Shown here piece after piece: positions 9,753 to 19,516 of a stretch of 64,000 nucleotides of DNA. This DNA comes from Porticoccaceae bacterium. GTDB taxonomy: Bacteria > Pseudomonadota > Gammaproteobacteria > Pseudomonadales > Porticoccaceae. The position numbers were made by a program, and so were the translations under genes. The notes below the pieces were generated by a model, which worked only from the letters and a program-made list of their open reading frames with translations, was not told where the DNA came from and made no database searches. Position 1 is the stretch's first letter; every line of letters begins with the position of its first letter. Where the stretch lies: positions 30,281 to 94,280 of the forward strand of contig JALNZZ010000001.1 in NCBI GenBank assembly GCA_023229065.1, given 5' to 3'.

Positions 9753-10799
9753 ATGGCGCTTTTCAATGCATCTTCACTCCGCAAGCCCGGCTTTAGGTTG
9801 GCGCTAGTCGCTTTCTGTGTAGCCATTGTCGTGGTGGCTTTGGGTGCGTTTACCCGCTTGGTGGATGCCGGCCTCGGTTGTCCCGACTGGCCAGGCTGTT
9901 ACGGCCACTTACTGTGGCCGATCCAGGAACACAATGTCACCCGCGCAAACGAAATTTGGCCGGATAATCCCGTCGAGCACGACAAGACCTGGCCGGAGAT
10001 GGTACATCGCTATTTTGCCGGCTCCCTTGGTCTGTTGGTGGTAGCCCTTGCCATCGTGGCGTGGAAGCGCCGCGAAGAGAGTGACCAGCCTTTTCGACTG
10101 CCACTGCTCCTGCTCTTTGTGGTGGTCTGGCAAGCATTATTCGGTATGTGGACCGTAACCCTCAAGCTGTGGCCGCAAATTGTTACTCTGCACCTGATGG
10201 GGGGTATAACAGTGCTGTCTCTGCTGTGGCTGTTGGTGTTGCGTCTCGACAATCAGCACTGGCAGCTGTCCGAGGGGCTGCACCACAAGAGCCTGAAGCT
10301 TCGACCCTGGGTAATCGTCTGTCTGGTGTTAGTCGCATTGCAAATCATGCTGGGGGGCTGGACGGCTGCTAACTATGCCGCTTACGCCTGTGTGGACTTT
10401 CCAACCTGTCGCGGCGATTGGTGGCCAGCCATGGACATGGCGACAGGGTTTGATATCTTTCAGACCATCGGCCCCAACTATCTGGGAGGCTTGCTGGAAA
10501 GCAATGCCCGGGTCGCCATTCACTATACCCACCGCATCGGTGCGTTAGTGGTCAGCCTGGCTCTACTGGTGTTGTGCGTACGCCTGGTGACCATAGGCGA
10601 GCGCCGTTTTAGCCGTCTTGCACTGGTGATCTTTGCTGCTCTAGCACTGCAGGTCGGGCTCGGTATTACCAATGTGCTGATGCATATCCCGCTTTCCGTA
10701 GCGGTGCTGCATAACGCTGGTGGTGGCTTGCTGTTGTTGACCCTGGTCACCCTGGCCTGCAAGCTGTGGAGCGTTGAGAGGAAGGAGCGAGCGGTATGA
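9753..10799 (+). CDS. ctaA: Haem A synthase CtaA (Cox15)
   Basis: CtaA oxidises the C8 methyl of haem O to give haem A for the oxidase. The roughly 348-residue protein has eight predicted membrane segments in two homologous four-helix halves. Conserved histidines are seen in [23 protein letters not shown] and VLHNAGGG, and the extracellular Cys residues in LGCPDWPGC and ACVDFPTC match the type with loop cysteines. ATG 9753 is chosen because GGAG at 9740-9743 is nine bases away; ATG 9747 is only three away. It overlaps cyoE by 4 bp. Confidence 0.95.
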   Translation: MALFNASSLRKPGFRLALVAFCVAIVVVALGAFTRLVDAGLGCPDWPGCYGHLLWPIQEHNVTRANEIWPDNPVEHDKTWPEMVHRYFAGSLGLLVVALAIVAWKRREESDQPFRLPLLLLFVVVWQALFGMWTVTLKLWPQIVTLHLMGGITVLSLLWLLVLRLDNQHWQLSEGLHHKSLKLRPWVIVCLVLVALQIMLGGWTAANYAAYACVDFPTCRGDWWPAMDMATGFDIFQTIGPNYLGGLLESNARVAIHYTHRIGALVVSLALLVLCVRLVTIGERRFSRLALVIFAALALQVGLGITNVLMHIPLSVAVLHNAGGGLLLLTLVTLACKLWSVERKERAV

Positions 10800-11701
10800 T
10801 AGGTGTGAGCGGCAGCAAAGCGAGTTGGCGCGACTACCTGGAGCTCACCAAGCCTAGAGTAGTGGCGCTGATGATACTCACCGCCCTGATTGGCATGTTC
10901 CTGGCGGTGCCGGGCATGGTGCCGCCGTCCGTATTGCTGTGGGGCAACCTGGGCATTGCCCTGTGTGCAGGCTCTGCTGCCACCGTCAATCATTTGGTGG
11001 ACCGCCATGTCGATACCAAAATGGCGCGCACTTTCAACCGGCCGATAGCAACGGGGCGAGTCGAGCCACGCAATGCCCTGCTGTTCGCTGTTTTGCTTGG
11101 TTTGTCCGGCATGGTCATTCTTGTGGTCTTTATCAATGCTCTCACCGCTTGGCTGACCTTGGCGTCACTGGTGGGCTATGCAGTGGTTTACACCCTGTTT
11201 CTCAAGCGTGCAACGCCCCAGAACATTGTTATTGGTGGCCTGGCTGGTGCCGCTCCGCCCCTGCTGGGTTGGACTGCAGTGACGGGTGAAATACATGGCT
11301 ATGGGCTGTTGCTCGTGCTGATTATTTTTGCCTGGACCCCACCCCACTTCTGGGCCTTGGCGGTGCATCGCCGGGATGAGTATGCCAAGGCCAAGGTACC
11401 GATGTTGCCAGTGACCCACGGCGATCGCTACACGCGCCTGCATATCCTCCTCTACACCATCATTATGATCGTCGTGACCGTGATGCCTTTTGTAACTGGC
11501 ATGAGTGGTTGGCTTTATTTACTCGGAGCACTACTGCTGGGAGCCTGTTTTCTGTACTGGGCGATCGTGTTAATGATTGGCAGGGATCCCAATGCCGGTA
11601 TGGCCACTTTCAAGTACTCGATCCTCTACCTGATGTTGTTATTTATCATCATGTTGCTGGATCACTATCTGGTGGCGCCGCCATTTTTGACCCTGAAGTA
11701 A
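10796..11701 (+). CDS. cyoE: Haem O synthase (protohaem IX farnesyltransferase)
   Basis: CyoE/CtaB is a UbiA-superfamily prenyltransferase that adds a farnesyl group to protohaem IX, making haem O, the CtaA substrate. The 301-residue protein has about nine membrane segments. The aspartate-rich site is in [19 protein letters not shown], with the second conserved loop in [17 protein letters not shown]. The start codon overlaps the ctaA stop (ATGA), so the two haem-modifying enzymes are translationally coupled. Confidence 0.97.
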   Translation: MIGVSGSKASWRDYLELTKPRVVALMILTALIGMFLAVPGMVPPSVLLWGNLGIALCAGSAATVNHLVDRHVDTKMARTFNRPIATGRVEPRNALLFAVLLGLSGMVILVVFINALTAWLTLASLVGYAVVYTLFLKRATPQNIVIGGLAGAAPPLLGWTAVTGEIHGYGLLLVLIIFAWTPPHFWALAVHRRDEYAKAKVPMLPVTHGDRYTRLHILLYTIIMIVVTVMPFVTGMSGWLYLLGALLLGACFLYWAIVLMIGRDPNAGMATFKYSILYLMLLFIIMLLDHYLVAPPFLTLK

Positions 11702-11718
11702 CGTCTGTGGAGTGAGTC

Positions 11719-12363
11719 ATGAGCACCAAGCGCAATATCTGGATTACCGTGGCAGCCTGTGTTGTCTTTGCTGGGCTGATGATTGCAGGGGTCGTCAACA
11801 AGCAGCTCCAGCCGCGGCAGTTAAGTGAGCGTGAGATGCACGAACTCGGTGCGATGGTGTTGCAGCAACCTCGCCGCTTCAGTGATTTTGCACTGATAAA
11901 TCACAAGGGCGAACACTTTGTCCGAGAGGATCTGCTGGGCAAGTGGACGCTGTTGTTCCCGGGCTTTACCTTCTGTCCAGATATTTGCCCTACCACAATG
12001 GGTACCCTCAATAGGCTCTACAATGCTCTGGATGAGAATGAGCGCGACAACTTGCAGGTGGCATTGCTGACCATTGACCCCGAGCGGGATACGCCACAGC
12101 AGCTGGATTCTTATGTGTCTTATTTCAACCCGGCTTTCCTCGGTCTGACGGGTACACCGGCCCAGATTCTCAATCTGGCGACTCAGCTCAATGTGGTGTA
12201 CAGCCGGGTACCCCTCGACGGCGACAACTACACCATGGATCACAGCAGCAACGTGGTGATCATCAATCCACGGGGGGATTACCACGGTTTCTTCCGTCCC
12301 CCACTTGATGAGGGCGCTATGCGCCAGGCTTGGCGCTCCATGGTGAAAAGTTTTCGGGGTTGA
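11719..12363 (+). CDS. SCO1/SenC family copper chaperone for cytochrome oxidase
   Basis: SCO proteins mature the CuA centre of subunit II. The 214-residue product has an N-terminal membrane anchor (about residues 8-26) and a periplasmic thioredoxin-like domain with the copper ligands Cys86 and Cys90 in FTFCPDICPTT and the conserved histidine in YTMDHSSNVVII. It is the last gene of the second cox unit and follows cyoE by 17 bp. It is convergent with znuB, with only 45 bp between them. Confidence 0.95.
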   Translation: MSTKRNIWITVAACVVFAGLMIAGVVNKQLQPRQLSEREMHELGAMVLQQPRRFSDFALINHKGEHFVREDLLGKWTLLFPGFTFCPDICPTTMGTLNRLYNALDENERDNLQVALLTIDPERDTPQQLDSYVSYFNPAFLGLTGTPAQILNLATQLNVVYSRVPLDGDNYTMDHSSNVVIINPRGDYHGFFRPPLDEGAMRQAWRSMVKSFRG

Positions 12364-12408
12364 GTCTCGCTGTACCGGAGCGAAGCTGCCTCGCCAGGCC
12401 AGCTGAGG

Positions 12409-13194
12409 TCAGCCGCGCTGGCGCCGGGTCAGGGCGGCGATAAAGAGTAGACCGCAGGCGAGGACAATGGTGGGCCCCATCGGGGTGTCCCACCACCAGG
12501 AGGCAGCGATACCCAGGCATACTGCTACAGAGCCGACAAGACTGCCAAATATAGCCATGTGTTCGGGGCGGGTGGCGAAACGCCGCGCAGTGGCCGCAGG
12601 GATTACCAGGAGTGAGGTGATCAGCAGAACGCCTACTACTTTCATGCCAATGGCGATCACCAGGGCCAGCAACAGCATCTGAACTGTCTTTACCAGTCCC
12701 ACCCGGACTCCTTCGACTCGCGCCAGGTCTTCGTGAACCGTAATGGCCAGCAAGGGAGTCCACAACCAGTACACCAGGGCCAGCACCAGTCCGCTGGCGA
12801 GCCAAATGGCGATGGTCTCTGTGGTAGTGACTGCCAGAAGGTCGCCAAACAGCAGCGCTTCTAGGTTAACCCGGGCACCGGGAATCAGCGACATGGCCAC
12901 CAGTCCCAAGGCCAGAGAGCTGTGGGAGAGAATGCCGAGCAGGGTGTCGGAGGCCAGGCTCTGTTGGCGACCCAGTGCCAGTAACAGCAGGGCGATAACG
13001 AGACAGACAACGATGACCATTGGGCCTGGAGCTACCTGTAGCCACAGGCCAGCGGCGATACCCAGCAAGGCAGAATGGGCCAGAGTGTCGCCAAAGTAGG
13101 CGAGGCGCCGCCACACGACGAATGCCCCCAGCGGCCCGCTGACAATGGCTACACCAAGCCCGGCCAGCAGAGCCAGGATGAGAAAGTCAGCCAT
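12409..13194 (-). CDS. znuB: Zinc ABC transporter permease ZnuB
   Basis: The 261-residue inner-membrane permease has about eight hydrophobic segments and the ABC-3 family pattern, including [26 protein letters not shown] near the N-terminus and the ATPase-contact region around [11 protein letters not shown]. It forms the channel for zinc delivered by ZnuA. ATG 13194 is chosen because GGAGGGC precedes it; it overlaps the znuC stop by 8 bp (ATGGCTGA). An in-frame ATG at 13209 would add five residues and remove the ribosome site. Confidence 0.94.
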   Translation of the reverse strand: MADFLILALLAGLGVAIVSGPLGAFVVWRRLAYFGDTLAHSALLGIAAGLWLQVAPGPMVIVVCLVIALLLLALGRQQSLASDTLLGILSHSSLALGLVAMSLIPGARVNLEALLFGDLLAVTTTETIAIWLASGLVLALVYWLWTPLLAITVHEDLARVEGVRVGLVKTVQMLLLALVIAIGMKVVGVLLITSLLVIPAATARRFATRPEHMAIFGSLVGSVAVCLGIAASWWWDTPMGPTIVLACGLLFIAALTRRQRG

Positions 13195-13939
13195 GGTGAT
13201 GCCCTCCACAGGTATCGCTACCGGACGTTACTTTGCCGTGCAGACTGTGTTCATGGTCGTGGTGGTGGGTATACAGGGCTGTGCGCACCCCGAATAGTTC
13301 AGTGTAAGCAGGGTCGACAGAGACGATTTCCGGTGTGCCCTGACAGCACACATGGCGGTTGAGACAGATAACCCTGTCGGTGGCGGCCATCACCAGGTGG
13401 AGGTCGTGGGATACCATCAGGATGGCACAGCCAGTTTCATTGCGAATACGCGTAATCAGTCGGTAGAGTGCTTCCTGGCCAGTGATGTCGACTCCCTGTA
13501 CGGGCTCGTCGAGCACCAGCAGCTCCGGCTGGCGCAACAGCGCGCGAGCCAAGAGGACGCGCTGGGTTTCACCTCCGGACAGAGAGGTAACTGGCTGGTG
13601 CAGCAGGTGAGGTATTTCCACCCGCTCCAGGGCATCGCGGCCACGCTGGGGGTTGCGATCGGCAAGGGCCAGAAAGCCGGCCACGGAAAGTGGCAGGGTG
13701 GCATCGATATGCAACTTCTGGGGCATGTACCCAACGCGCAAGCGGTGGGAGAAGCGGAGGGTGCCGCTGCCTGGCTTCTGCAGGCCCAGTATGACTCGTA
13801 CCAGGCTGGTTTTGCCGGCGCCGTTTGGGCCGATCAGGGTCAAAATCTGACCGGCTTCCAGGTCGAGGCTGACATCTTCCAGTACGGTGCGTCCGGCAAA
13901 GCCAAGGTACAGGTTGCGCACGCTCACCAGGTTGCTCAT
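13187..13939 (-). CDS. znuC: Zinc ABC transporter ATP-binding protein ZnuC
   Basis: The ATPase subunit of the zinc importer, 250 residues from ATG 13939 (AGGA about nine bases upstream). It has Walker A GPNGAGKT, the signature LSGGETQRV, Walker [12 protein letters not shown] and the switch histidine in MVSHD. The C-terminal tail is histidine-rich ([11 protein letters not shown] and a final GGHHHG), as in ZnuC proteins of Pseudomonas, and may bind zinc. It overlaps zur by 4 bp upstream and znuB by 8 bp downstream, so the three genes form one operon. Confidence 0.96.
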   Translation of the reverse strand: MSNLVSVRNLYLGFAGRTVLEDVSLDLEAGQILTLIGPNGAGKTSLVRVILGLQKPGSGTLRFSHRLRVGYMPQKLHIDATLPLSVAGFLALADRNPQRGRDALERVEIPHLLHQPVTSLSGGETQRVLLARALLRQPELLVLDEPVQGVDITGQEALYRLITRIRNETGCAILMVSHDLHLVMAATDRVICLNRHVCCQGTPEIVSVDPAYTELFGVRTALYTHHHDHEHSLHGKVTSGSDTCGGHHHG

Positions 13940-14433
13940 GATGAACTGTCCTCTTGCTGGCAGGAGGCACACAGGCCTGAGAGCTCAATATTTTGTGTTT
14001 CCAGCTGGAAGCCAGCGCGGCTGGCGGTGTCCTCCAGCGACTTGTTAAGCGTTTCAGCACTCACTTCTGCAGCGCTGCCACAGCAGCGGCAGACCATGAA
14101 GACGTCGCTGTGCTCACTGCCGGGGAAGGGGCAGCCGATAAAGGCGTTGTAGGAGGGTAAGCGGTGTATCAATCCCATTTCCAGCAGGAAGTCTATGGCC
14201 CGATAAACACTGGGAGGGCGAATAGGGCGACCGAGGATGCTCGGTAGCTGCTCGACCACGGCGTAGGCGCCTAAGGGCCGGTGGCTCTGCCAGATCAGTT
14301 CCAATACCGCGCGGCGGATCGGTGTGAGCCGCACACCCGCTTCAGTGCAATGCTGTTCGGCATGGCTGAGGGCCGCACTCAGGCAGCGGTTGTGGTCATG
14401 ATGATGATGGGCTGCGCGAGAATTACTCAGCAT
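13936..14433 (-). CDS. zur: Zinc uptake regulator Zur (Fur family)
   Basis: Zur represses zinc uptake genes when Zn2+ is bound. The 165-residue protein has the winged-helix domain ([12 protein letters not shown] through [20 protein letters not shown]) and the dimerisation domain with zinc-site cysteines CRCCG and CASC. The N-terminus holds a run of histidines (HHHHDH, residues 8-13), likely an additional metal site. The frame opens at 14559, but that would translate through the divergent promoter, so ATG 14433 is preferred despite a weak ribosome site. First gene of zur-znuC-znuB and divergent from znuA, as in Pseudomonas. Confidence 0.93.
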   Translation of the reverse strand: MLSNSRAAHHHHDHNRCLSAALSHAEQHCTEAGVRLTPIRRAVLELIWQSHRPLGAYAVVEQLPSILGRPIRPPSVYRAIDFLLEMGLIHRLPSYNAFIGCPFPGSEHSDVFMVCRCCGSAAEVSAETLNKSLEDTASRAGFQLETQNIELSGLCASCQQEDSSS

Positions 14434-14459
14434 GATGAGGGTCAATACCAGCAGTGATT

Positions 14460-14474
14460 TGGTATAATGTACCA
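14460..14474. promoter_or_regulatory. Candidate Zur operator in the zur/znuA divergent promoter
   Basis: The 15 bp TGGTATAATGTACCA is a TGGTA-N5-TACCA palindrome lying between zur (start 14433) and znuA (start 14551). It contains a perfect -10 hexamer TATAAT at 14463-14468 for the znuA direction, so a bound repressor would block transcription. Published gammaproteobacterial Zur boxes are AT-rich palindromes of similar style; the match here is by position and symmetry, not proved. Confidence 0.55.
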
Positions 14475-14550
14475 CTTTATTTGGCGGCCAGGTTTTCAGA
14501 CCCGGTTGAATGTAAGGAGCGCGGCAAAAAGCCGCAGGGTCTGGCCAAGA

Positions 14551-15477
14551 ATGAAACAATGTAACATCTGTCGAAAGCTGTGCATAGGATTGTTTACCCT
14601 GGTTTGTGTAGGGGGCACAGTGCTGGCTGGTAGTGATAAGGGAGAGACTGGCCCGCCGAGTTCAAGCCGGGTGGAAAAGCCGCAACTGGCAGTCTCGATT
14701 CGTCCTTTGGCCATGATTGTCCGCGAGTTGGTTGGCGACGCAGTGGAGATTCGCCAGCTGATTGATGCCGGACAGGATCCCCACCACGCGGCTCTACAGC
14801 CATCCCGCCGGCAGCAACTCGATGAGGCTGATCTGGTGATCTGGGTCGGGCCGGGGCTGGAATCCTTTCTCGCCCGTCCACTGGCGAATTTTGCCGCAGA
14901 GCGGCGAGTCACCTGGTTGCCGGGTGAGAGCTCGGGGAGTCACGGGCATCATCATCCCGCAGGTGAGGATCCTCACCCCTGGCTGTCTCCCTCCCAAACG
15001 CTTGTTTTCAGTCGCCGCTTGGCGTTGGTACTCACTGCCAGGTACCCTGTTCTGGCACCCGACATTCAGTCTCGTCTGTCCGCCTTTGAAGACCGTCTCG
15101 AACATCAGGCTGCGGAGTTGATGCTGCGCCTGGAACCCTTGCGCCGCGATGGCCAGACCTTTATCGCCGAGCACGCTGCTTATGGCTCCTTTGTCGCTTT
15201 TGCCGGCCTGACTGAGGCCGGTAGTCTCAGTGACAGCTCGGGAGTAGCCCAAGGAGCGAGAAACTTACAGGCTCTCCAGGACCGCACTGATGTCGCCTGC
15301 ATCGCGGTAGAGCAGGCACCCGGTTCTCGGTTGGCTATCCAGCTAGCAGCTACACTGGCGGTGCCGGTGGTGGAAATTGACCCTTTCGGCACCCTGTTGT
15401 CAGACAGCGCCAGTTACAGCGACTTGATGGAGAGCGTGGTGGCTGGTTTTGAGCAATGCCTGGCCGGAGCTGAATAG
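14551..15477 (+). CDS. znuA: Zinc ABC transporter periplasmic binding protein ZnuA
   Basis: ZnuA captures periplasmic zinc and hands it to ZnuB. From ATG 14551 it is 308 residues with a signal peptide (cleavage about residue 27). Zinc-ligand histidines of the family are visible in QDPHHAALQPS, DPHPWLSP and AEHAAYGSF, with the acidic ligand region in VEIDPFGTL. A short His-rich loop, GSHGHHHPAGEDPH, sits between the first two sites as in other ZnuA proteins. Translation upstream of 14551 would run through the operator, so the later start is chosen; its ribosome site is poor. Confidence 0.95.
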   Translation: MKQCNICRKLCIGLFTLVCVGGTVLAGSDKGETGPPSSSRVEKPQLAVSIRPLAMIVRELVGDAVEIRQLIDAGQDPHHAALQPSRRQQLDEADLVIWVGPGLESFLARPLANFAAERRVTWLPGESSGSHGHHHPAGEDPHPWLSPSQTLVFSRRLALVLTARYPVLAPDIQSRLSAFEDRLEHQAAELMLRLEPLRRDGQTFIAEHAAYGSFVAFAGLTEAGSLSDSSGVAQGARNLQALQDRTDVACIAVEQAPGSRLAIQLAATLAVPVVEIDPFGTLLSDSASYSDLMESVVAGFEQCLAGAE

Positions 15478-15556
15478 GAAACGGTGCCGTCGGCCGGGTT
15501 AGCGAAGCCTCTTCGGTGATGGTGTATCCTTAGTGTCATTGCCACAAGGATTTTCC

Positions 15557-18277
15557 ATGACCACAGACGACAATGCTCCGCTGGTGCTGGTTGACGGCTC
15601 CTCCTACTTGTACCGCGCTTTTCATGCCCTGCCACCCTTGACCAGCTCCAAAGGGCAGCCTACGGGGGCGGTCAAAGGTGTGATCGCTATGCTCAAGCGC
15701 CTTGCCAAGGATTATCAGGGCAGCACCCTGGTAGTGGTTTTCGATGCCAAGGGAAAGACCTTTCGCGACGAGCTCTTCGAACAGTACAAATCCCATCGCC
15801 CACCGATGCCCGATGATCTGCGCAGCCAGATCGAGCCGATCCACGCTATCGTTCGCGGCATGGGCCTACCGTTGCTGATTATCGACGGCGTCGAGGCAGA
15901 CGATGTTATTGGCACCCTCGCCTGCCAGCATGCTCGCGAGGGCAAGTCGGTGGTGATCTCCACGGGCGATAAGGACATGGCTCAGCTGGTGGAGGAACGC
16001 ATTACGCTGGTCAACACCATGACGGATACTCGTCTTGACCGCGATGGGGTGGTAGAAAAATTCGGGGTGCCCCCGGAGCTGATCATCGATTACCTGGCTC
16101 TGGTTGGCGACAAGTCCGACAATATTCCCGGGGTGCCGGGGGTGGGCGAAAAAACGGCCCTGGCGCTGCTGCAGAATCTGGGGGGGCTGGATGTCATTTA
16201 CGGCGATCTGGAAGCGGTGCGCAACCTCGATTTTCGCGGTGCCAAAAAAATGCCGGAAAAGCTCGCCGAGCACCGTGAGCAGGCCTATCTTTCCTATCAG
16301 CTGGCGACCATCAAAACCGATGTCGAGCTTGATGAAGACTCCGCCAGTTTGGCCCCGGCTGCGCCGGACAAGCAGCGTCTTGTCGAACTGTTTCTCGATC
16401 TGGAGTTCAAGGCGTGGAGTGATGAGCTGCTGGCTGATGAAGAGGTCAGCGCGAGCCAGCCTGCGCTTGCAAAGGACTGGCAGACCATCCTGGACAAGGA
16501 ATCCTTCGAAACCTGGCTCGAACGCCTGAAGCGGGCACCATTGTTTGCTTTCGATACCGAAACCACCAGTCTGAACTACATGGAGGCGGAGCTGGTGGGC
16601 CTCTCTTTTGCCGTCCAGCCCCATGAAGCAGCTTATGTGCCATTGGGCCACGACTATCTGGGCGCCCCACCCCAGCTGGATCGCCAGTGGGTACTGGAGC
16701 GTCTCAAGCCCCTGTTGGAGGACGCCAATCACCACAAGCTGGGCCAAAACCTCAAGTACGATACCAGTGTGCTTGCGCGCCATGGCATCAAGTTGCGCGG
16801 AGTGGTTTTCGACACCATGCTGGAGTCCTATGTGCTGGACTCCACCGCTACCCGCCACGATATGGACAGCCTGGCCCTCAAGTATCTGGGTGAGAAAACG
16901 ATTCACTTTACAGATATCGCCGGCAAAGGCGTGGGACAGCTGACCTTCAACCAGGTTTCTCTGGAGGAGGCTGCTCCCTACGCAGCCGAAGATGCGGATA
17001 TTACCTTGCGCTTGCATCAAGCCTTGTGGCCCCGTCTCGAAGAGATACCGTCGTTGCGCAAGGTGTTCGAGACCATTGAAATGCCGCTGATGCCTGTGCT
17101 GTCTCGCATCGAGCGCAATGGCGCCCGCGTTGATGCTGCGCTGCTCAAGAAACAGGGTGACGAAATTGCCACTCGCCTCGACGAGCTCGAGCGGGAGGCA
17201 CATGAGCTGGCGGGACAGTCCTTTAACCTGGCTTCCCCCAAGCAGCTGGGGGAAGTGCTCTTCGACAAGCTGAAGATCCCGGTGTTGAAGAAAACGGCCA
17301 CCGGGGCTCCGTCCACAAAAGAAGAAGTGCTTCAGGAGTTGGCGCTGGATTATCCCTTGCCGCGCTTGCTCCTTGAGCACCGCGGGTTGGCCAAGCTCAA
17401 ATCCACCTATATCGACAAGCTGCCACGCATGGTCAACCCGGCTACCGGACGCGTCCACACCTCCTACCACCAGGCCGGGACGGCCACCGGACGGCTGTCG
17501 TCCTCTGACCCCAATCTGCAGAATATCCCTGTTCGCAGTGCCGAGGGACGCCGTATCCGCCAAGCGTTTGTGGCCGACAAGGGTAATTTGATCTTGGCGG
17601 CAGACTACTCACAGATCGAACTGCGCATCATGGCGCATCTGTCTGGTGACGAGAGCCTGCTGCAGGCCTTCCGCGATGGGCTCGACATCCACCGGGCCAC
17701 TGCGGCGGAAGTATTTGAAACCCCGCTCGACAAGGTTACCCAGGACCAGCGTCGCAGTGCCAAAGCGATTAATTTTGGCCTGATCTACGGCATGTCAGCC
17801 TTTGGGTTAGCACGTCAACTGCACTTGGGGCGCAACCAGGCGCAGGAGTATATCGATCTCTATTTTGCCCGTTACCCGGGCGTCGCTGCCTATATGGAGA
17901 ACACCCGGCAGCAGGCTCGCGAACAGGGTTTTGTGGAAACGCTCTTCGGGCGCAGGCTCTACCTGCCTGATATCAAGGCTGGCAAGGGCCAGCTGAGGCA
18001 AGCGGCCGAGCGCACCGCGATCAATGCCCCCATGCAGGGTACTGCCGCAGATATCATCAAGCGAGCCATGATCAGTGTCGATGACTGGCTGACGGAGCAG
18101 GGGCTGGCTACCCGCATGATTATGCAGGTGCATGATGAGCTGGTGTTTGAAGTGCCGGAGAAAGAGCTGGACACTGTTCACGATGAGGTGAGCCGCCGGA
18201 TGGCCGCCGCTGCAGAACTAGCTGTGCCGCTGGTAGTGGAAGTAGGCAGCGGACTCAATTGGGATGAGGCGCATTAA
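15557..18277 (+). CDS. polA: DNA polymerase I
   Basis: Repair and Okazaki-fragment polymerase, 906 residues. Domains in order: 5'-3' exonuclease/flap nuclease (about 1-310, with DDVIGTLA and the helix-hairpin-helix [10 protein letters not shown]), 3'-5' proofreading exonuclease (about 320-500, with FDTETTSLN and the later YAAEDADI, so the acidic residues are present) and the family A polymerase (about 520-906, with [30 protein letters not shown] and [10 protein letters not shown]). ATG 15557 has AAGGA seven bases upstream; an in-frame GTG at 15533 lacks one. The downstream intergenic sRNA and engB repeat the polA-sRNA-engB arrangement of many gammaproteobacteria. Confidence 0.98.
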   Translation: MTTDDNAPLVLVDGSSYLYRAFHALPPLTSSKGQPTGAVKGVIAMLKRLAKDYQGSTLVVVFDAKGKTFRDELFEQYKSHRPPMPDDLRSQIEPIHAIVRGMGLPLLIIDGVEADDVIGTLACQHAREGKSVVISTGDKDMAQLVEERITLVNTMTDTRLDRDGVVEKFGVPPELIIDYLALVGDKSDNIPGVPGVGEKTALALLQNLGGLDVIYGDLEAVRNLDFRGAKKMPEKLAEHREQAYLSYQLATIKTDVELDEDSASLAPAAPDKQRLVELFLDLEFKAWSDELLADEEVSASQPALAKDWQTILDKESFETWLERLKRAPLFAFDTETTSLNYMEAELVGLSFAVQPHEAAYVPLGHDYLGAPPQLDRQWVLERLKPLLEDANHHKLGQNLKYDTSVLARHGIKLRGVVFDTMLESYVLDSTATRHDMDSLALKYLGEKTIHFTDIAGKGVGQLTFNQVSLEEAAPYAAEDADITLRLHQALWPRLEEIPSLRKVFETIEMPLMPVLSRIERNGARVDAALLKKQGDEIATRLDELEREAHELAGQSFNLASPKQLGEVLFDKLKIPVLKKTATGAPSTKEEVLQELALDYPLPRLLLEHRGLAKLKSTYIDKLPRMVNPATGRVHTSYHQAGTATGRLSSSDPNLQNIPVRSAEGRRIRQAFVADKGNLILAADYSQIELRIMAHLSGDESLLQAFRDGLDIHRATAAEVFETPLDKVTQDQRRSAKAINFGLIYGMSAFGLARQLHLGRNQAQEYIDLYFARYPGVAAYMENTRQQAREQGFVETLFGRRLYLPDIKAGKGQLRQAAERTAINAPMQGTAADIIKRAMISVDDWLTEQGLATRMIMQVHDELVFEVPEKELDTVHDEVSRRMAAAAELAVPLVVEVGSGLNWDEAH

Positions 18278-18570
18278 AGACCTTTCTGACCATGGTCGAA
18301 ACCCTTGGAAAGCAATCACTGGTGCCGTGGAACCAAGCGCATTTCTCTGGTTCAGAGTAAGCGCAGCCTTGGTAAACTGTGTTCACCGGTTCTTCGCCTT
18401 GCTTGTTTAGCCTTGTTCCGCGTTATTTGAAGTATGGATGCTCTGGTCTCTCCTCTCTTTGGGGTAGGTTGTTTTTCCTTTTATATCAGTTGCTTGGGTG
18501 TAAAAGATCAGTGTGGAATAGCAAGAAAAGCAGGGTGAAGAAAATAATTTTCATTTTTTGAGAATTTATT
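18278..18570. other. Intergenic region after polA with no gene seen
   Basis: About 290 bases with no convincing reading frame. The last 80 bases (18500-18570) are AT-rich and lead into the sRNA promoter. A 60-codon open frame here has no ribosome site and no coding character. Confidence 0.6.
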
Positions 18571-18597
18571 GAACTTTAGGGATAAGGACCGGTCTGA
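18571..18597 (+). promoter_or_regulatory. Sigma-E/AlgU-type promoter of the intergenic sRNA
   Basis: GAACTT at 18571-18576 and TCTGA at 18593-18597 are separated by 16 bp, an exact match to the envelope-stress sigma factor (RpoE/AlgU) consensus. No protein start follows; the element points at the structured RNA ending at 18700. Confidence 0.75.
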
Positions 18598-18603
18598 GAT
18601 AGC

Positions 18604-18700
18604 GGTTAGTGTTTCCTCTTCGTTGTGAGCAAACCGGGAACCCTCTCCCCTCTTGGCAATCCCGGTTCTTCTGCCGGCGCACCTTGCGCCGGCTTTTTTA
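18604..18700 (+). ncRNA. Intergenic small RNA, ErsA/Spot 42 position
   Basis: A transcript of about 97 nt is predicted from the sigma-E-type promoter to a strong terminator. It shows a 5' pyrimidine-rich stretch (GTTTCCTCTTCG), then a hairpin with an 8 bp stem (18632-18639 with 18660-18667) presenting a 20-base C/U-rich loop (CCCTCTCCCCTCTTGG), then the terminator. A pyrimidine-rich exposed loop can pair with Shine-Dalgarno regions, and the terminal U-run suits Hfq. Between polA and engB lies Spot 42 (spf) in enterics and ErsA, which is AlgU-dependent, in Pseudomonas. Position and promoter type favour an ErsA-like RNA; sequence homology was not tested. Confidence 0.75.
18673..18699 (+). terminator. 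Rho-independent terminator of the sRNA
   Basis: A 9 bp GC-rich stem (18673-18681 with 18685-18693) has a CCT loop and is followed by six T. It faces the plus strand; engB on the minus strand ends 36 bp further on. Confidence 0.92.
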
Positions 18701-18734
18701 TCTCCCCGTTTTGCCTTCTCGCTTTTCCTGTTTT

Positions 18735-19358
18735 CTACAGGCTCTGTTCAAGCCATTGATTCATAAAGGCTTCAAGCTCGCTAAGCCCCTGTTTTTTGAG
18801 GGCTGAAAAAAGTTGCACGGACACGTGGTCGATTCCGGCGTCGGCCAGTTGCCGGCGTACTTTAAGAAGCTCGTTGCTGGCGGGGCCATGATTGAGTTTG
18901 TCGGCCTTGGTAAGCAGAATATGCAGGGGCAGGTGACCGGCCTGGGCCCAGCGGATCATTTGCCAGTCGTACTCCTGTAGCGGATGGCGAATATCCATCA
19001 GCAATACCAATCCCTTCAGGGATTGGCGTTGCTGGAGGTATTCCGCCAGGTGCTTGTCCCAGTCACTTTTCACGGCTTTTGATACCTTGGCAAAGCCGTA
19101 GCCTGGCAGGTCCACCAGGCGGCGTCCCGGTCCAAGGCTGAAAAAGTTGATCAGTTGAGTGCGCCCAGGGGTCTTGCTGGTGCGCGCCAACTTGCTTTGA
19201 CGGGTCAGCGTATTGATGGCGCTGGACTTTCCGGCGTTGGAGCGGCCGGCAAAGGCGACTTCTGCGCCTGTGTCCGTTGGACATTGGTGCAGTGTGGGCG
19301 CACTTTGCATGAAAGTGGCAGTGGCGAAATTGATGGCTTCAGTCATAGCTTTACTCAT
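18735..19358 (-). CDS. engB: Ribosome biogenesis GTPase EngB (YihA/YsxC)
   Basis: Essential small GTPase that assists 50S ribosomal subunit assembly. The 207-residue product contains G1 GRSNAGKS, the switch region [15 protein letters not shown]3 DLPGYGFAK and G4 TKAD in order, in the TrmE-Era-EngA family style. Two close ATGs (19358 and 19346) both lack a strong ribosome site; the longer form is given. It is convergent with the sRNA gene and divergent from the cytochrome c4 gene. Confidence 0.96.
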   Translation of the reverse strand: MSKAMTEAINFATATFMQSAPTLHQCPTDTGAEVAFAGRSNAGKSSAINTLTRQSKLARTSKTPGRTQLINFFSLGPGRRLVDLPGYGFAKVSKAVKSDWDKHLAEYLQQRQSLKGLVLLMDIRHPLQEYDWQMIRWAQAGHLPLHILLTKADKLNHGPASNELLKVRRQLADAGIDHVSVQLFSALKKQGLSELEAFMNQWLEQSL

Positions 19359-19375
19359 GGCTGGGCAGTATAGCG

Positions 19376-19405
19376 TTTAAGCTTGGCAAAGGAATGGTAT
19401 ATAAT
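19376..19405 (+). promoter_or_regulatory. Candidate promoter of the cytochrome c4 gene
   Basis: TATAAT at 19400-19405 is a perfect -10 element; the -35 region (TTTAAG at 19376-19381, 18 bp spacer) is weak. It lies in the gap between engB and the cytochrome gene. Confidence 0.4.
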
Positions 19406-19516
19406 GCGCCGCCCGAACAGGCCCCAGGGTCTGCTAATGACGAGACTTGAGACGCTGGTTGCCGGTGGGTCGAGAAGTCTCGATTACTGAGACATGTAGC
19501 CAAGACGGAATCCCCC

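Noticed and set aside
15866..17563. Long open frame on the minus strand opposite polA
   Set aside because: It is a shadow of the polA codon pattern; the protein has no family character and polA is complete on the other strand.
18379..18561. 60-codon frame in the polA-engB gap
   Set aside because: No ribosome site, odd composition, and it overlaps the AT-rich region before the sRNA promoter.
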